Assembly (NCBI GenBank): GCA_025934255.1
Contig: JAICYJ010000022.1
Span: 1 to 44,830 of the forward strand
Direction of reading: 5' to 3'
From: Thermoleophilia bacterium
GTDB taxonomy: Bacteria > Actinomycetota > Thermoleophilia > Gaiellales > JAICJC01
DNA length: 44,830 nucleotides
The notes beneath the pieces were generated by a model. It was not told where the DNA came from. It searched no databases and was given only the letters and a program-made list of their open reading frames with translations. A program made the translations under genes and the position numbers. Numbering within the stretch: position 1 is the stretch's first letter; every line of letters begins with the position of its first letter. This document shows, piece by piece, positions 1-9,234 of this stretch.

Positions 1-140
1 CCGTGATCCGCGACGCGCTCGGAAAAACGGGCACCGAGGACTACATCGACTACTTCATAAAGACCAAGCAGGACGAGTGGAACGCCTACCACGAGCAGGT
101 CACGCCGTGGGAGGTCAACCGCTACCTGACGCTGTTCTAG
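1..140 (+). CDS. Glutamine synthetase family protein, C-terminal end (partial)
   Basis: Only the last 45 residues are inside the window; the frame is open from the left edge (first full codon at base 3) to the TAG at 138-140. The tail reads ...KTKQDEWNAYHEQVTPWEVN then RYLTLF. That pattern (a K-x-x-EW helix, then V-T-x-WE-x-x-x-YL-x-x-[LF] at the very end) is the usual C-terminus of GlnA-like ATP-dependent glutamate-ammonia or glutamate-amine ligases. No catalytic residue is visible, so glutamine synthetase cannot be told from gamma-glutamylpolyamine synthetase. The latter would fit the agmatine/putrescine genes near 26-28 kb, but that link is speculation. Confidence 0.8.
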   Translation, partial: VIRDALGKTGTEDYIDYFIKTKQDEWNAYHEQVTPWEVNRYLTLF

Positions 141-158
141 GTGCATAGAAGGGAAAGG

Positions 159-302
159 GTGTCTCCCTTAGCCCGCGACTCAAAACATCCGGACGACCTC
201 GGTGATCCGATCAGCCGTGGTCGGGCGCTGCTCATTGCCGGGATGTCGCTCGCCACGCCAATCATGCTGCTCGCGGTCGCCTACCTGATCGTCATGAGAT
301 AG
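159..302 (+). CDS. Small single-pass membrane protein (47 aa)
   Basis: A short ORF follows the glutamine synthetase gene. GTG at 159 is chosen because AGAAGG (148-153) lies just upstream; a GTG at 141 in the same frame directly abuts the previous stop codon. The product has a charged N-terminal third (D-S-K-H-P-D-D-L-G-D) and then one hydrophobic helix (ALLIAGMSLATPIMLLAVAY) ending in a short basic tail. It may be co-transcribed with the glutamine synthetase gene. No family is recognised. It is supported only by its RBS and the clean transmembrane segment. Confidence 0.4.
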   Translation: MSPLARDSKHPDDLGDPISRGRALLIAGMSLATPIMLLAVAYLIVMR

Positions 303-380
303 TGCCGATCTCCAGACGATGGAGCAACTTGCCAGACGTCGCTGTACTGTGAGGCGACTGGCGCCGACAGGAGGAGAGTG

Positions 381-428
381 ATGAGCATCAACCGATTCCC
401 ATTCCAAGACGACGTCTACGCGAACTAG
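381..428 (+). CDS. Possible 15-aa micro-ORF or broken gene start
   Basis: ATG at 381 follows a strong Shine-Dalgarno run (AGGAGGAG, 369-376) at good spacing, yet the frame closes after 15 codons (MSINRFPFQDDVYAN). The next ORF (452-640) is in another frame that is open from 353, so this may be the intact 5' end of a gene whose frame was lost, or a short leader peptide. The RBS is what makes the ATG notable. There is no homology evidence. Confidence 0.25.
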   Translation: MSINRFPFQDDVYAN

Positions 429-451
429 GCAAAGGGCCAGCAACAGCGGAC

Positions 452-640
452 GTGTCGAACGCGATCGCACGCGAGGGGCGGGCGCCCGGCCACGGACAGA
501 ACTCGTCCGAACTCCACCGCATGGTCGCAGAGAATATCGACCATCTCGTGAACCTAGGGCTGGCCGAGTACACCGGCGATGTCCTGCGCACGGCGCGACT
601 GACGGCCTCAGGCAGCGACGCGGCCGCGTCGCTTGTATAG
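452..640 (+). CDS. Short hypothetical protein, possible winged-helix remnant
   Basis: A 62-aa ORF from GTG 452, in a frame open from 353. The segment ENIDHLVNLGLAEYTGDVLR followed by TARLTASGSDAA resembles the recognition-helix, wing and 'L-T-x-x-G' end of winged-helix regulators, but it is too short to fold as a full domain. There is no good RBS in front of 452. It could be a decayed regulator whose true start is the RBS-backed ATG at 381 in another frame. The opposite strand is also open here (388-816), but that product has no recognisable pattern and I treat it as a shadow. Confidence 0.3.
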   Translation: MSNAIAREGRAPGHGQNSSELHRMVAENIDHLVNLGLAEYTGDVLRTARLTASGSDAAASLV

Positions 641-895
641 AGGGCGGCCACGGCGCGCGCACCCGACGCGACGATCACGCTCGCGAGGTGCCACTCAACC
701 GTTCGCGTACACCGGCTGGTCGGCGATCGCCGCTCCCATGAAGCAGATGACGGAACTGCGTGGGTCGCCGTCGGGGAAAGTGCGTGCCCGAATCCGGGCT
801 GGGTAAAACTACCCAATCTCCTCGAATCGGTCCGGTCTGGTTCGAGACTGCGTTATCTTCGTGTCGGTAGGCCTTCCCACGCGACTGGGGGCGGT
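641..895. other. Non-coding stretch upstream of the 896 gene
   Basis: No convincing gene is seen here. Its one clear element is the palindrome at 800-815 described separately. The region carries the upstream DNA of the small gene starting at 896. Confidence 0.4.
800..815. promoter_or_regulatory. Palindromic site, candidate operator of the NarL-type regulator
   Basis: TGGGTA-AAAC-TACCCA is a perfect 6-bp inverted repeat with a 4-bp spacer, about 80 bp upstream of the gene at 896. A near-copy sits at 2896-2911, upstream of the histidine kinase/response regulator operon. The half site TACCCA matches the TACYYMT heptamer known for NarL-family regulators, here in an everted arrangement. Binding by the 1163-1825 regulator is inferred from the match and from location. 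Confidence 0.45.
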
Positions 896-1129
896 ATGGA
901 CACGGTTAGTGAGAACATCGAGGAGGCCCGACGCTTGATGACGGCGGGTGATGATCGGCGAGCGGCTGACCTTCTGACCCTCGCAGCCTCTGAGTGTCAT
1001 GATCCGGCTGCGGCGGCGCTGATCCATGGTCTTGCCATGCAAGGACAGGAACGCTCCGGACGATTCACGCGCAAGCGATGGGACGAGGCGATCCGACTAT
1101 CGGAGCTACGGACTACCCGAGTTAATTGA
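896..1129 (+). CDS. Small alpha-helical hypothetical protein (77 aa)
   Basis: ATG 896 is preceded by a G-rich RBS (GGGGGCGGT). The product is predicted to be all-helical: ENIEEARRLMTAGDDRRAAD and LLTLAASECHDPAAAALIHG look like a pair of TPR-like antiparallel helices, followed by a basic stretch (RSGRFTRKRW). No catalytic motif or membrane segment is visible. It is convergent with the response regulator gene (33-bp gap) and lies downstream of the palindrome at 800-815, so it may belong to that regulator's targets. Function unknown. Confidence 0.55.
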   Translation: MDTVSENIEEARRLMTAGDDRRAADLLTLAASECHDPAAAALIHGLAMQGQERSGRFTRKRWDEAIRLSELRTTRVN

Positions 1130-1162
1130 CTGAGCCGGCGTGGGAGCCGTCCGCCGGCAGGG

Positions 1163-1825
1163 TTAGGGTTCGACGAGTCCGATCCGGATAGCGTATCGAG
1201 TAAGCTCGGCACGGTTGTGCAAGCCCAGTTTCGCACACAGGTTCTCGCGGTGGCGGTCGACGGTGCGATGGCTGATTACGAGCATTTCGGCGATATGTTT
1301 GGCGGAATGGCCCTCAGCGACCAGAGCGAGAATCTCGGCTTCTCGGGGGGTGAGAGTGACGGATTCAAGTGCAGCGTCGTTGCGCCATGCCTGCTTGCGG
1401 GCGGTCGGTCGGCGCTGTAGGGGTTGAATGAATGATGGCGCCGTCGCTTGGACAACTCGATGGCACGCGCTGATGAGATCGTTGTCTGCCACCGCCTTGA
1501 GCACGTAGCCATGGGCACCCGCTTTCTGAGCGTGAGCGATGTACTGTACGTCGTCATGAACCGACAGCATGAGTATTCGAGTGGCTGGCCGGCGTTGGCA
1601 GATCTCGCGTGCCGCTTGTAGTCCGCCCATGCCCGGCATCGTGATGTCGAGAACTGCGAGATCGACATCATGTTTCACGGCCTCGGCCACGGCCTCCAGG
1701 CCGTCGCTCGCCTCACAAACGACCTCGAATCCGGGTTCGGATTCGAGCACGAAGCGCAATCCTCGGCGAACGACCAGGTGATCGTCCGCGAGCAAAATCC
1801 TCACAGTTGAAGTTTCGGCGCTCAC
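1163..1825 (-). CDS. NarL/FixJ-type response regulator (receiver + LuxR HTH)
   Basis: 220 aa. The N-terminal receiver domain carries the acidic pair (LLADDH, about residues 11-16), the phospho-acceptor Asp at about 60 (LAVLDITMPGMGG) and the conserved Lys near 115 (GYVLKA). A LuxR-type four-helix HTH fills residues ~158-220 (LTPREAEILALVAEGHSAKH ... HRTVDRHRENLCAKLGL). Family knowledge: phosphorylation by the partner kinase allows dimerisation and DNA binding. The start overlaps the kinase stop by 4 bp (ATGA), so the two genes are translationally coupled. Candidate binding sites are the palindromes at 800-815 and 2896-2911. The signal sensed is unknown. Confidence 0.93.
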   Translation of the reverse strand: MSAETSTVRILLADDHLVVRRGLRFVLESEPGFEVVCEASDGLEAVAEAVKHDVDLAVLDITMPGMGGLQAAREICQRRPATRILMLSVHDDVQYIAHAQKAGAHGYVLKAVADNDLISACHRVVQATAPSFIQPLQRRPTARKQAWRNDAALESVTLTPREAEILALVAEGHSAKHIAEMLVISHRTVDRHRENLCAKLGLHNRAELTRYAIRIGLVEP

Positions 1826-2832
1826 GTACCTGCTTCGACTTCCCGCGGGAGGAGAAGGAGAACCTCCAGGCCGCCAGATTCACGGTTTCGAAGGATAAGT
1901 TGCGCGTCGATCATCACTGCGCGTTCGCGCATTCCCCGCACGCCCGATACAGTGCTTGTGAGGTCTTCCATCCCGACTCCGTCGTCGCGTATGACCAGCG
2001 AAATTAAACGCGGGGCCTTCGTCAGAGCGACAGCAACAGACGAGCAACCGGAGTGGCGAATCGCGTTCGTGAGCGCCTCTTGAGCGACTCGGTAAAACGC
2101 GAGCTCCTCCTGCGGGTCTAAAGGCACCGGCGGTTCGCAGATCACACAGCTGATCTCGATACTAGCGCGGCTAGAGATCGACCTGCAGAGCGTTTCGAGG
2201 GCGCTGACGAGGCCGAAGTCGTCGAGTACGGCCGGCCGAAGCTCGTAGCTGATCCGGTGCAGGTCATCAAGCGTCTCCCGTGCGAGTTCTTGCGCGTCGG
2301 ATATCACATCTGCGGCAGTCGCCGGGACGTAGGCCTGGACGCGCTCTAGTTCAAGCACCACTGCGGTCAGGTTCTGTCCGAGTTGGTCATGCAGCTCCTG
2401 TGCGATCCTTCGGCGTTCTGCCTCCTGTGCATTGATAACGCGTTGGGTGCTAGTGCGTCGTTCGGTTTCCAACCGTTCAAGTGCAGAGTTGAACGTGGTG
2501 ATCACCGCAGCAATCTCCGTGCTGCCGCTCGCCCGCAAACGCACGCCGGGCCGCAGAAGGTCTGCAGTTCGCATCAGATCGGTCAATCGCCGGAGAGGCG
2601 CCAGGCTGAGCCGCAGCAGTACGGCGTTTGCCGCAAGCATGACTGCAAGTCCGACGAGCAGGAAGACCAGCTGTGCAGCCGTCGTGGCCGAATCGATGCT
2701 GATCGGGGTAAATGCCAACAGTGACACCGCCACCACCAGGATGAACGCGTTGACGGCAAAGACGCGGGCGTACAGCCCTGTCTCCACTCTCGCAGGGTGC
2801 GTACCACCCCGGTGCTGTCCGTCAGCCGTCAC
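1822..2832 (-). CDS. Sensor histidine kinase (HisKA_3/HATPase, HAMP, two TM helices)
   Basis: 336 aa. Two transmembrane helices (about 21-44 and 51-76) flank almost no extracytoplasmic loop, so there is no large external sensor. A HAMP-like linker follows (~77-130), then the dimerisation/phospho-acceptor segment EAERRRIAQELHDQLGQNLT with His at about 148, and a GHKL ATPase domain with the N-box Asn (QEALTNAIRH, ~256) and the DDGVGM G1 box (~279-284). This is the NarX/DegS-like kinase class that pairs with LuxR-type regulators. It is the first gene of a two-gene operon with the regulator, and a palindrome at 2896-2911 lies 64 bp upstream of its start, suggesting autoregulation. Confidence 0.93.
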   Translation of the reverse strand: MTADGQHRGGTHPARVETGLYARVFAVNAFILVVAVSLLAFTPISIDSATTAAQLVFLLVGLAVMLAANAVLLRLSLAPLRRLTDLMRTADLLRPGVRLRASGSTEIAAVITTFNSALERLETERRTSTQRVINAQEAERRRIAQELHDQLGQNLTAVVLELERVQAYVPATAADVISDAQELARETLDDLHRISYELRPAVLDDFGLVSALETLCRSISSRASIEISCVICEPPVPLDPQEELAFYRVAQEALTNAIRHSGCSSVAVALTKAPRLISLVIRDDGVGMEDLTSTVSGVRGMRERAVMIDAQLILRNRESGGLEVLLLLPREVEAGT

Positions 2833-2895
2833 CGATCAATGAACCCTAGACGATGGGCGATGGCCGTCCAAGCCGACGAGCAACGTTCCGCTGGT

Positions 2896-2911
2896 TGGGC
2901 AGAACTACCCA
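2896..2911. promoter_or_regulatory. Second copy of the palindromic site, between divergent genes
   Basis: TGGGCA-GAAC-TACCCA matches the 800-815 site at 14 of 16 positions. It lies in the 185-bp region between the divergent kinase operon (start 2832) and the gene at 3018, so it could control both. The right half TACCCAT is a match to the NarL-family heptamer TACYYMT. Confidence 0.45.
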
Positions 2912-3017
2912 TGTGCGGTCAGCTGTTTCTGTGCCATCATCTGAGCCAAGGACACACCATCGTCTTGGCGCCGCAACGGCCGCGCGGTCGCTTAGAGGAG
3001 AGGTCCGATAGACCGAG

Positions 3018-3761
3018 ATGGCCAAAGGCACTTGGCACGGAGACGACCTAATCAGATCGCTCGCGAGCGAGCAGGCCGCCCGCCAGCGCCGACGGATGTG
3101 GGGGGTCGCCTTTGTCGTTGGGCTGATCTGGATGCCCTTTCACGTGGGTCTGGGAGACACTGTTGCAGCGATCGCCGTCGCGGGTGTTCTGGTTGACACG
3201 GCGATCGCCTGGTATCAAAGCGACTGCGCGAATCGGGCCGCCGACGCCCTGATAGCAGAGCGGTTTTCGTGGCTGCGTCGAGAGGATCCTGTCAGCACCG
3301 CGGTGCGAAAACGGGTCGAAACGATGACATCACGTCACCGATGCCAAGAACTTGCCGGACTGCTCCGCTGGTATTTACGCCTGGAGTATCAGGAGAGCGC
3401 TTCATCCAGCCCTCGATGCCGCCCGGTGCCACCGATCCGCGGACTCGTCGCGAACCGGTTGCTGGTTGACGAGATAGCAGACTTGCTTCAGCGCGGAACC
3501 GTCGAGCCGCGAGCCACCATACTGACCGAGCAACTACTGAGAAGGCCTCTCGACGCAACGAACGGCGACGGCACCTCGGCCTCACCTTCGAATCTCACAA
3601 CGAACCTGTTACACATCAAAGAGCTCCTCATACAACCGAACGCACACACGCCGGCCGAAATATCCAGGGCCGAGCCCAGGAACCGCGGTCGCGACCTGGC
3701 CGAACGATACGAGACGGCAGCCGCGATGAATCGGCGGTGGTCACGACATGACCGGCGCTGA
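3018..3761 (+). CDS. Hypothetical membrane-anchored protein (247 aa)
   Basis: ATG 3018 follows a purine-rich RBS (AGAGGAGAGG, 2994-3003). Two adjacent hydrophobic helices lie near the N-terminus (about residues 30-47 and 50-65: VAFVVGLIWMPFHVGLGD and VAAIAVAGVLVDTAIAWY), and the rest is a hydrophilic, Arg-rich cytoplasmic domain with long predicted helices. No family is recognised. It is divergent from the histidine kinase with a shared candidate operator, and its 3' end overlaps the start of the broken tatA gene by 14 bp, so the two are likely co-transcribed. Confidence 0.6.
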   Translation: MAKGTWHGDDLIRSLASEQAARQRRRMWGVAFVVGLIWMPFHVGLGDTVAAIAVAGVLVDTAIAWYQSDCANRAADALIAERFSWLRREDPVSTAVRKRVETMTSRHRCQELAGLLRWYLRLEYQESASSSPRCRPVPPIRGLVANRLLVDEIADLLQRGTVEPRATILTEQLLRRPLDATNGDGTSASPSNLTTNLLHIKELLIQPNAHTPAEISRAEPRNRGRDLAERYETAAAMNRRWSRHDRR

Positions 3762-3978
3762 TTCTCCAGTCAAGATCCTGATCGTTCTTGTTATCGCGCT
3801 GATCGTGCGTGGCCCGAAAGCGACTACCAGACGCCGGCAGATCCCTCGGCACCGGCATCCGCGAGTTCAAGGATGCCATCGCTGGGATCGGTGAAAGCGA
3901 AACACCAGAATGTCCGCCAGATCAGGGACACAAGAACGACACCAGCCCGCTGGGCGCGGTGTTCGCGGCGGCGGGGGG

Positions 3979-3982
<4 letters not shown>
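3748..3982 (+). pseudogene. tatA: TatA-like translocase subunit, frameshifted
   Basis: From ATG 3748 the frame encodes MTGADSPVKILIVLVIALIV then R-GPK, the short transmembrane helix and GPK hinge typical of TatA/B. It then runs into nonsense and stops at 3892. One base out of frame, the sequence continues exactly as TatA should: K-RLPDAGRSLGTGIREFKDA then IAGIGE, with an amphipathic helix and a short polar tail ending at TAG 3980-3982. Dropping one A from the AAA at 3817-3819 restores a 77-aa TatA. Intact TatA forms the Tat pore for folded proteins. The tail overlaps the convergent kbl stop by 4 bp. Either a pseudogene or a one-base consensus error. Confidence 0.75.
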
Positions 3983-5058
<1,076 letters not shown>

Positions 5059-5159
5059 GTCCGCCTGCGGCCCTTCGATCTCGTGTTCTGTCTTGTACAG
5101 CCCCTGGCTGCGCAGATCGGCGATCCGCGCGGCCAGGTCGGTTGTCAGCGCTCCTGTGG

Positions 5160-6191
5160 TCAGATCTCCCTCCAGTCCAGCAGCACCTTCCCGGAATCGC
5201 CGGACGCGGCCGCGGCGAACCCGGCCTCGAACTCGTCGTAGCGGAAGCGGTGCGTGATGACGGGCGAGATGTCCAGCCCGGACTGCAGCATCACCGTCAT
5301 CTGGTACCAGGTCTCGTACATCTCACGGCCGTAGATGCCCTTCAGGGTCAGCATGTTGAACACGACCTGCGTCCAGTCGATCGCGATCTCCTCGGTGGGG
5401 ATGCCGAGCATCGCGATCCGCCCGCCGTGCGACATGTTCGCCAGCATCGCGTGCAGCGCATCGCCGTTCCCCGACATCTCGAGGCCGATGTCGAAGCCCT
5501 CGGTCATGCCCAGCTGCTGCTGCACGTCGGTCAGCGGCTGGCTGCCGGGGTCGATCGTGATCGTCGCTCCCAGCCGTGCCGCAAGATCGCGGCGGTAGGC
5601 GTTGGGGTCGCTGACGGCGACGTGCCGCGCGCCGGCGTGGCGCACGACCGCCGCGGCCATGCACCCGATCGGGCCGGCGCCCGTGATCAGCACGTCCTCA
5701 CCCAGCACGGGGAAGGCCAGCGCGGTGTGGACGGCGTTGCCGAACGGGTCGAAGATGGCAGCGATCTCGGGGTCGATGCCGGGCCAGTGGTGCCAGATGT
5801 TCGTCATCGGCAGCGCGATCAGCTCGGCGAACGCGCCGGGGCGGTTGACGCCGACACCCTGCGTGTGGGCGCACAGCTGGCGGCGGCCGGCCATGCAGTT
5901 TCGGCAGCGGCCGCAGACCACGTGACCCTCGCCGCTGACGAGGTCGCCCGGGTGGAAGTCGCTGACGTTGTCCCCGACGGCGACGATCTCACCGGCGAAC
6001 TCGTGGCCCACGACCAGCGGCACCGGGATCGTGCGCTGGGCCCAGGCGTCCCAGCGGTGGATGTGCACGTCGGTGCCGCAGATGCCGGTGCGGTGCACGC
6101 GGATCAGGACGTCGTTGATGCCGTACTCCGGCTCGGGGACGTCCTCCAGCCACAGGCCAGGTTCGGCCCGGCTCTTCACGAGTGCGCGCAT
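5160..6191 (-). CDS. tdh: L-threonine 3-dehydrogenase
   Basis: 343 aa, the usual length. It oxidises L-threonine to 2-amino-3-oxobutyrate with NAD+. It is a zinc-dependent medium-chain dehydrogenase with the catalytic-zinc motifs [16 protein letters not shown] and GHEFAG, the structural-zinc cysteines ([16 protein letters not shown]) and the NAD-binding [10 protein letters not shown]. The segment [14 protein letters not shown] is characteristic of Tdh rather than of sorbitol or alcohol dehydrogenases. It is the first gene of the tdh-kbl operon and is divergent from the flavoprotein gene at 6237 with a 45-bp gap. Confidence 0.95.
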   Translation of the reverse strand: MRALVKSRAEPGLWLEDVPEPEYGINDVLIRVHRTGICGTDVHIHRWDAWAQRTIPVPLVVGHEFAGEIVAVGDNVSDFHPGDLVSGEGHVVCGRCRNCMAGRRQLCAHTQGVGVNRPGAFAELIALPMTNIWHHWPGIDPEIAAIFDPFGNAVHTALAFPVLGEDVLITGAGPIGCMAAAVVRHAGARHVAVSDPNAYRRDLAARLGATITIDPGSQPLTDVQQQLGMTEGFDIGLEMSGNGDALHAMLANMSHGGRIAMLGIPTEEIAIDWTQVVFNMLTLKGIYGREMYETWYQMTVMLQSGLDISPVITHRFRYDEFEAGFAAAASGDSGKVLLDWREI

Positions 6192-6236
6192 CGTGACGCA
6201 TCGTATCGACCCCGCGGTTGGGTAACCTCACGGCTC

Positions 6237-8303
6237 ATGCGCGAGCCACGCTTCGATGTCCTGTTCGAGCCGGTGCAGATCGGCCCCGTCACCGCCCGCA
6301 ACCGGTTCTTCCAGGTGCCGCACTGCAACGGCATGGGCTACCGCGATCCCACGGCGCATGCGCACATGCGCGGCATCAAGGCCGAGGGCGGCTGGGCGGT
6401 GGTGTGCACGGAGGAGGTCGAGATCCACGCCTCGTCCGAGGTCGCCCCCTTCATCGAGGGCAGGCTCTGGGACGACCGCGACATCCCGATGCACGCGCGG
6501 CTCTGCGAGCAGGTGCATGCTCACGGCTCGCTGGCCGGGATCGAGCTCTGTTACAACGGCATCGCGGCCCCCAACCGGTACTCGCGGATCTCGCCGATGG
6601 CGCCGTCGGCGCTACCGGTCAAGTGGAACGATCCCGTCCAGGCGCGCGCGATGACCAGGGCGGACATCGCCGACGTGCGCCGCTGGCACCGCCAGGCCGT
6701 GGCGCGGTCGCTCGAGGCCGGCTACGACATCGTCTACGTCTACGCGGGCCACAACCTCAGCATCGTTCAGCACTTCCTGTCGCGCCGCTACAACCAGCGC
6801 ACCGACGAGTACGGCGGCAGCATCGAGAACCGCACGCGGCTGCTACGCGAGGTGCTCGAGGACACGCTGGCCGAGGCGGAGGGGCAGGCCGGCGTCGTCT
6901 GCCGCATCGCCGTCGACGAGATGATCGGCGCCCGCGGGCTCGAGCGCACCGAGATCGAGGAGGTGCTGGGGCTGGTCGGCGAGCTGCCCGACTGCTGGGA
7001 CTTCATGCTGGGGTCGTGGCCGGACGATTCGGTCACCTCGCGGTTCCAGGAGGAGGGTGGCCAGGAGCCCTACGTGCGCGGGCTGAAGGCGCTGACCACG
7101 AAGCCGGTGGTCGGCGTCGGGCGGTTCACCTCGCCGGACACGATGGTGCGGATGATCCGCGACGGCGTGCTGGACATGATCGGGGCGGCGCGGCCGTCGA
7201 TCGCCGACCCGTTCCTGCCGGTCAAGCTGGAGCAGGGCCGCTACGAGGACATCCGCGAGTGCATCGGCTGCAACATCTGCGTGTCCGGGGACTTCACGAT
7301 CTCGCCGATCCGCTGCACCCAGAACCCGAGCATGGGCGAGGAGTGGCGCCGCGGCTGGCACCCCGAGCGGATCCGCCCCAGCCAGAGCGATGCGCGGGTG
7401 CTGGTGGTGGGCGCCGGACCGGCCGGCCTGGAGGCGGCGATGATGCTCGGCCGTCGTGGCTACGAGGTGGTGCTGGCCGAGGCCGGCGGCGAGCTGGGCG
7501 GGCGGGTGGCGCGCGAGGCGCGGCTGCCGGGCCTGGCCGCGTGGATCCGGGTGCTGGACTACCGCAAGGCGCAGCTGGAGCGGCTCGGCAGCGTCGAGCT
7601 CGCCTTCAACAGCACGCTCGATGCCGAGGAGGTCGCGTCCTACGGTTTCGACCATGTGGCCGTCGCGACCGGCGCCACCTGGCGGCGGGACGGCGTCGCC
7701 CGCTGGCGCACGCACCCGATCGAGCTCGACCCGGCGTTGCCGGTTCTGACCCCCGACGATGTGATGTCCGGCCGGCGCCCCGAGGGAGAGCACGTTGTCA
7801 TCTTCGACGACGACCACTACTACATGGGCGGGGCGCTGGCCGAGCTGCTGGTCTCGGAAGGGCGGAGGGTGACGCTGGTGACGCCGTCAGCGCGCGTCTC
7901 GGAGTGGGCCGATCACACCATGGAGCAGGAGCGGATCCAGGGCCGGCTGATGGAGCTGGGCGTCGAGCTGCTGACGTCCAAGGGTCTGCTGCGCGCGACC
8001 GCGGGCGGCGTGCAGCTGGCTTGCACCTACACCGGCCGCGAGAGCGATCTCGAGTGCGATGCGCTGCTGCTGGTCACGTCGAGGCTGCCGAACGACCAGC
8101 TCGCCCAGAGCCTGGCCGGGTCGGGAGGCTCGGTGCGGGCGGTGGGCGACGCGTACAGCCCCGGGACGATCGCGGCCGCCGTCTGGGACGGACGCCGCTA
8201 CGCGGAGGAGCTCGACGCCGAGCCGGCCGATCCCGACGAGACGCCGTTCCTGCGCGAGGTGGCCGAGCTGTCGCCGGATCGGGTGCGCGACCCGATCGTC
8301 TAG
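6237..8303 (+). CDS. Trimethylamine-dehydrogenase-family iron-sulfur flavoprotein
   Basis: 688 aa from ATG 6237. The N-terminal TIM barrel (~1-370) begins FDVLFEPVQIGPVTARNRFF then QVPHC. Cys30 matches the residue that carries 6-S-cysteinyl-FMN in trimethylamine dehydrogenase (TMADH). A [4Fe-4S] site follows (C-x2-C-x2-C-x11-C, residues 342-360), then two Rossmann-like domains (VLVVGAGPAGLEAAM and VVIFDDDHYYMGG). The colinear match to TMADH/DMADH is strong (YNQRTDEYGGSIENR, GAARPSIADPFLP). The position of TMADH Tyr60 (Gln in DMADH) is Glu60 here, so the substrate is probably neither. Other members act on N-methylproline or dimethylglycine. Divergent from tdh-kbl. The long open frame upstream of 6237 is antisense to tdh and is not part of the gene. 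Confidence 0.9.
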   Translation: MREPRFDVLFEPVQIGPVTARNRFFQVPHCNGMGYRDPTAHAHMRGIKAEGGWAVVCTEEVEIHASSEVAPFIEGRLWDDRDIPMHARLCEQVHAHGSLAGIELCYNGIAAPNRYSRISPMAPSALPVKWNDPVQARAMTRADIADVRRWHRQAVARSLEAGYDIVYVYAGHNLSIVQHFLSRRYNQRTDEYGGSIENRTRLLREVLEDTLAEAEGQAGVVCRIAVDEMIGARGLERTEIEEVLGLVGELPDCWDFMLGSWPDDSVTSRFQEEGGQEPYVRGLKALTTKPVVGVGRFTSPDTMVRMIRDGVLDMIGAARPSIADPFLPVKLEQGRYEDIRECIGCNICVSGDFTISPIRCTQNPSMGEEWRRGWHPERIRPSQSDARVLVVGAGPAGLEAAMMLGRRGYEVVLAEAGGELGGRVAREARLPGLAAWIRVLDYRKAQLERLGSVELAFNSTLDAEEVASYGFDHVAVATGATWRRDGVARWRTHPIELDPALPVLTPDDVMSGRRPEGEHVVIFDDDHYYMGGALAELLVSEGRRVTLVTPSARVSEWADHTMEQERIQGRLMELGVELLTSKGLLRATAGGVQLACTYTGRESDLECDALLLVTSRLPNDQLAQSLAGSGGSVRAVGDAYSPGTIAAAVWDGRRYAEELDAEPADPDETPFLREVAELSPDRVRDPIV

Positions 8304-8320
8304 GCCGGCGCGGCGCCCGG

Positions 8321-8662
8321 CTACGAGATCACGTGGACGGTGCGCGCGATCAGCGTCATGTCGAGGATGCGGCGAACGGGCGGCGAGACGTTGATCAGCT
8401 CGAGCCGTCCGCCGCGGGCGGACAGCCGTTGCGCGGAGGCCAGCAGCACGCCGAGCGCCGTCGAGTCGACAAAGCTGACGCCGGCGGCGTCGATGCGGAC
8501 GATGTTTCCCTCGCGCTCGGCCGCGTCGAGTGCGGAGCGCAGCGAATCGGTGGACTTGATGTCGAGCTCGCCGTCCACCTGCAGCAGCAGAACGACCTCA
8601 TCCACGCGGCGGCGTACGAACTGCGGGTCTCGGTTGGTGTCAGCGTCGCCCGGATCTCGCAT
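8321..8662 (-). CDS. Anti-sigma factor antagonist (STAS domain, RsbV/SpoIIAA-like)
   Basis: 113 aa. STAS fold: DEVVLLLQVDGELDIKSTDS, VRIDAAGVSFVDSTALGVLL and a C-terminal amphipathic part. The Ser in FVDSTALG is at the position phosphorylated by RsbW-type kinases in SpoIIAA/RsbV. Family role: when unphosphorylated it binds the anti-sigma kinase and frees the sigma factor. It is followed upstream on the same strand by an RsbW-like gene (8704-9114), and two SigB/F-type sigma genes lie beyond. The short inverted GCCGG/CCGGC repeat at its 3' side could end transcription from both sides. Confidence 0.88.
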   Translation of the reverse strand: MRDPGDADTNRDPQFVRRRVDEVVLLLQVDGELDIKSTDSLRSALDAAEREGNIVRIDAAGVSFVDSTALGVLLASAQRLSARGGRLELINVSPPVRRILDMTLIARTVHVIS

Positions 8663-8703
8663 GGTGAAAACCTACCGCGCCGGGACCGTCGGCAAACGGG
8701 TGA

Positions 8704-9114
8704 TCAGCCCGGTTCGATCGCGAAGGTCATCACGACCTCGGTGCCATGCGGAGTCAGCGGCCGGATCTCGACCGTCTGCGTGAGCGCGGCGATGACCGGC
8801 AGCCCCAGGCCCAGCCCGGGGCTGTCGACGCGCGGCGCAAAGCCGCGGCCGAGATCGCGCACGGCAACCTCGAGGGTCGAGTCCATGCACTCGGCGGCGA
8901 GCTCGATGTGCCGGTCGACCGCGGCCGGGTCGGATCGGTACGCGTGCTGGACGACGTTGGTGCAGGCCTCGGTGACTGCCAGCAGCACATCGGCAGCGGT
9001 CTCGCCGGTGACCGACTGGCCTTCGAGGAACCCGGCCATGGCGTGGCGCAGCAGCGGGACGTTGTCAGCGGTGGCGGGGACGGAAAGCTGCAGCTCCACG
9101 CGGCCGCCGTTCAC
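8704..9114 (-). CDS. RsbW-like anti-sigma factor / serine kinase (copy 1)
   Basis: 136 aa from GTG 9114 (GTG 9099 is an alternative; the larger open frame upstream is antisense to the sigma gene). It has an intact GHKL ATPase core: N-box ADVLLAVTEACTNVVQHAY with Glu and Asn, G1 box VRDLGRGFAPR, and the glycine-rich lid SPGLGLGLPVI. Family role: binds and silences a SigB/F-type factor and phosphorylates the STAS antagonist. Likely co-transcribed with the STAS gene (41-bp gap) and divergent from the degenerate partner at 9235 and sigma factor 1. Confidence 0.88.
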   Translation of the reverse strand: MNGGRVELQLSVPATADNVPLLRHAMAGFLEGQSVTGETAADVLLAVTEACTNVVQHAYRSDPAAVDRHIELAAECMDSTLEVAVRDLGRGFAPRVDSPGLGLGLPVIAALTQTVEIRPLTPHGTEVVMTFAIEPG

Positions 9115-9234
9115 GGCCGCCGAGCCGATCCGTACGAGTCCTCGGCATGCGGGCCCATGGCAGGACGATACCCGCTGGGGATGTCGGAGAAACGCCGACG
9201 GGCGGTACGGCGGAGATCGATCTACCCTGCGACC

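Noticed and set aside
388..816. 142-aa minus-strand ORF near the left end
   Set aside because: No RBS or recognisable pattern, and the plus-strand ORF in the same place looks more like protein.
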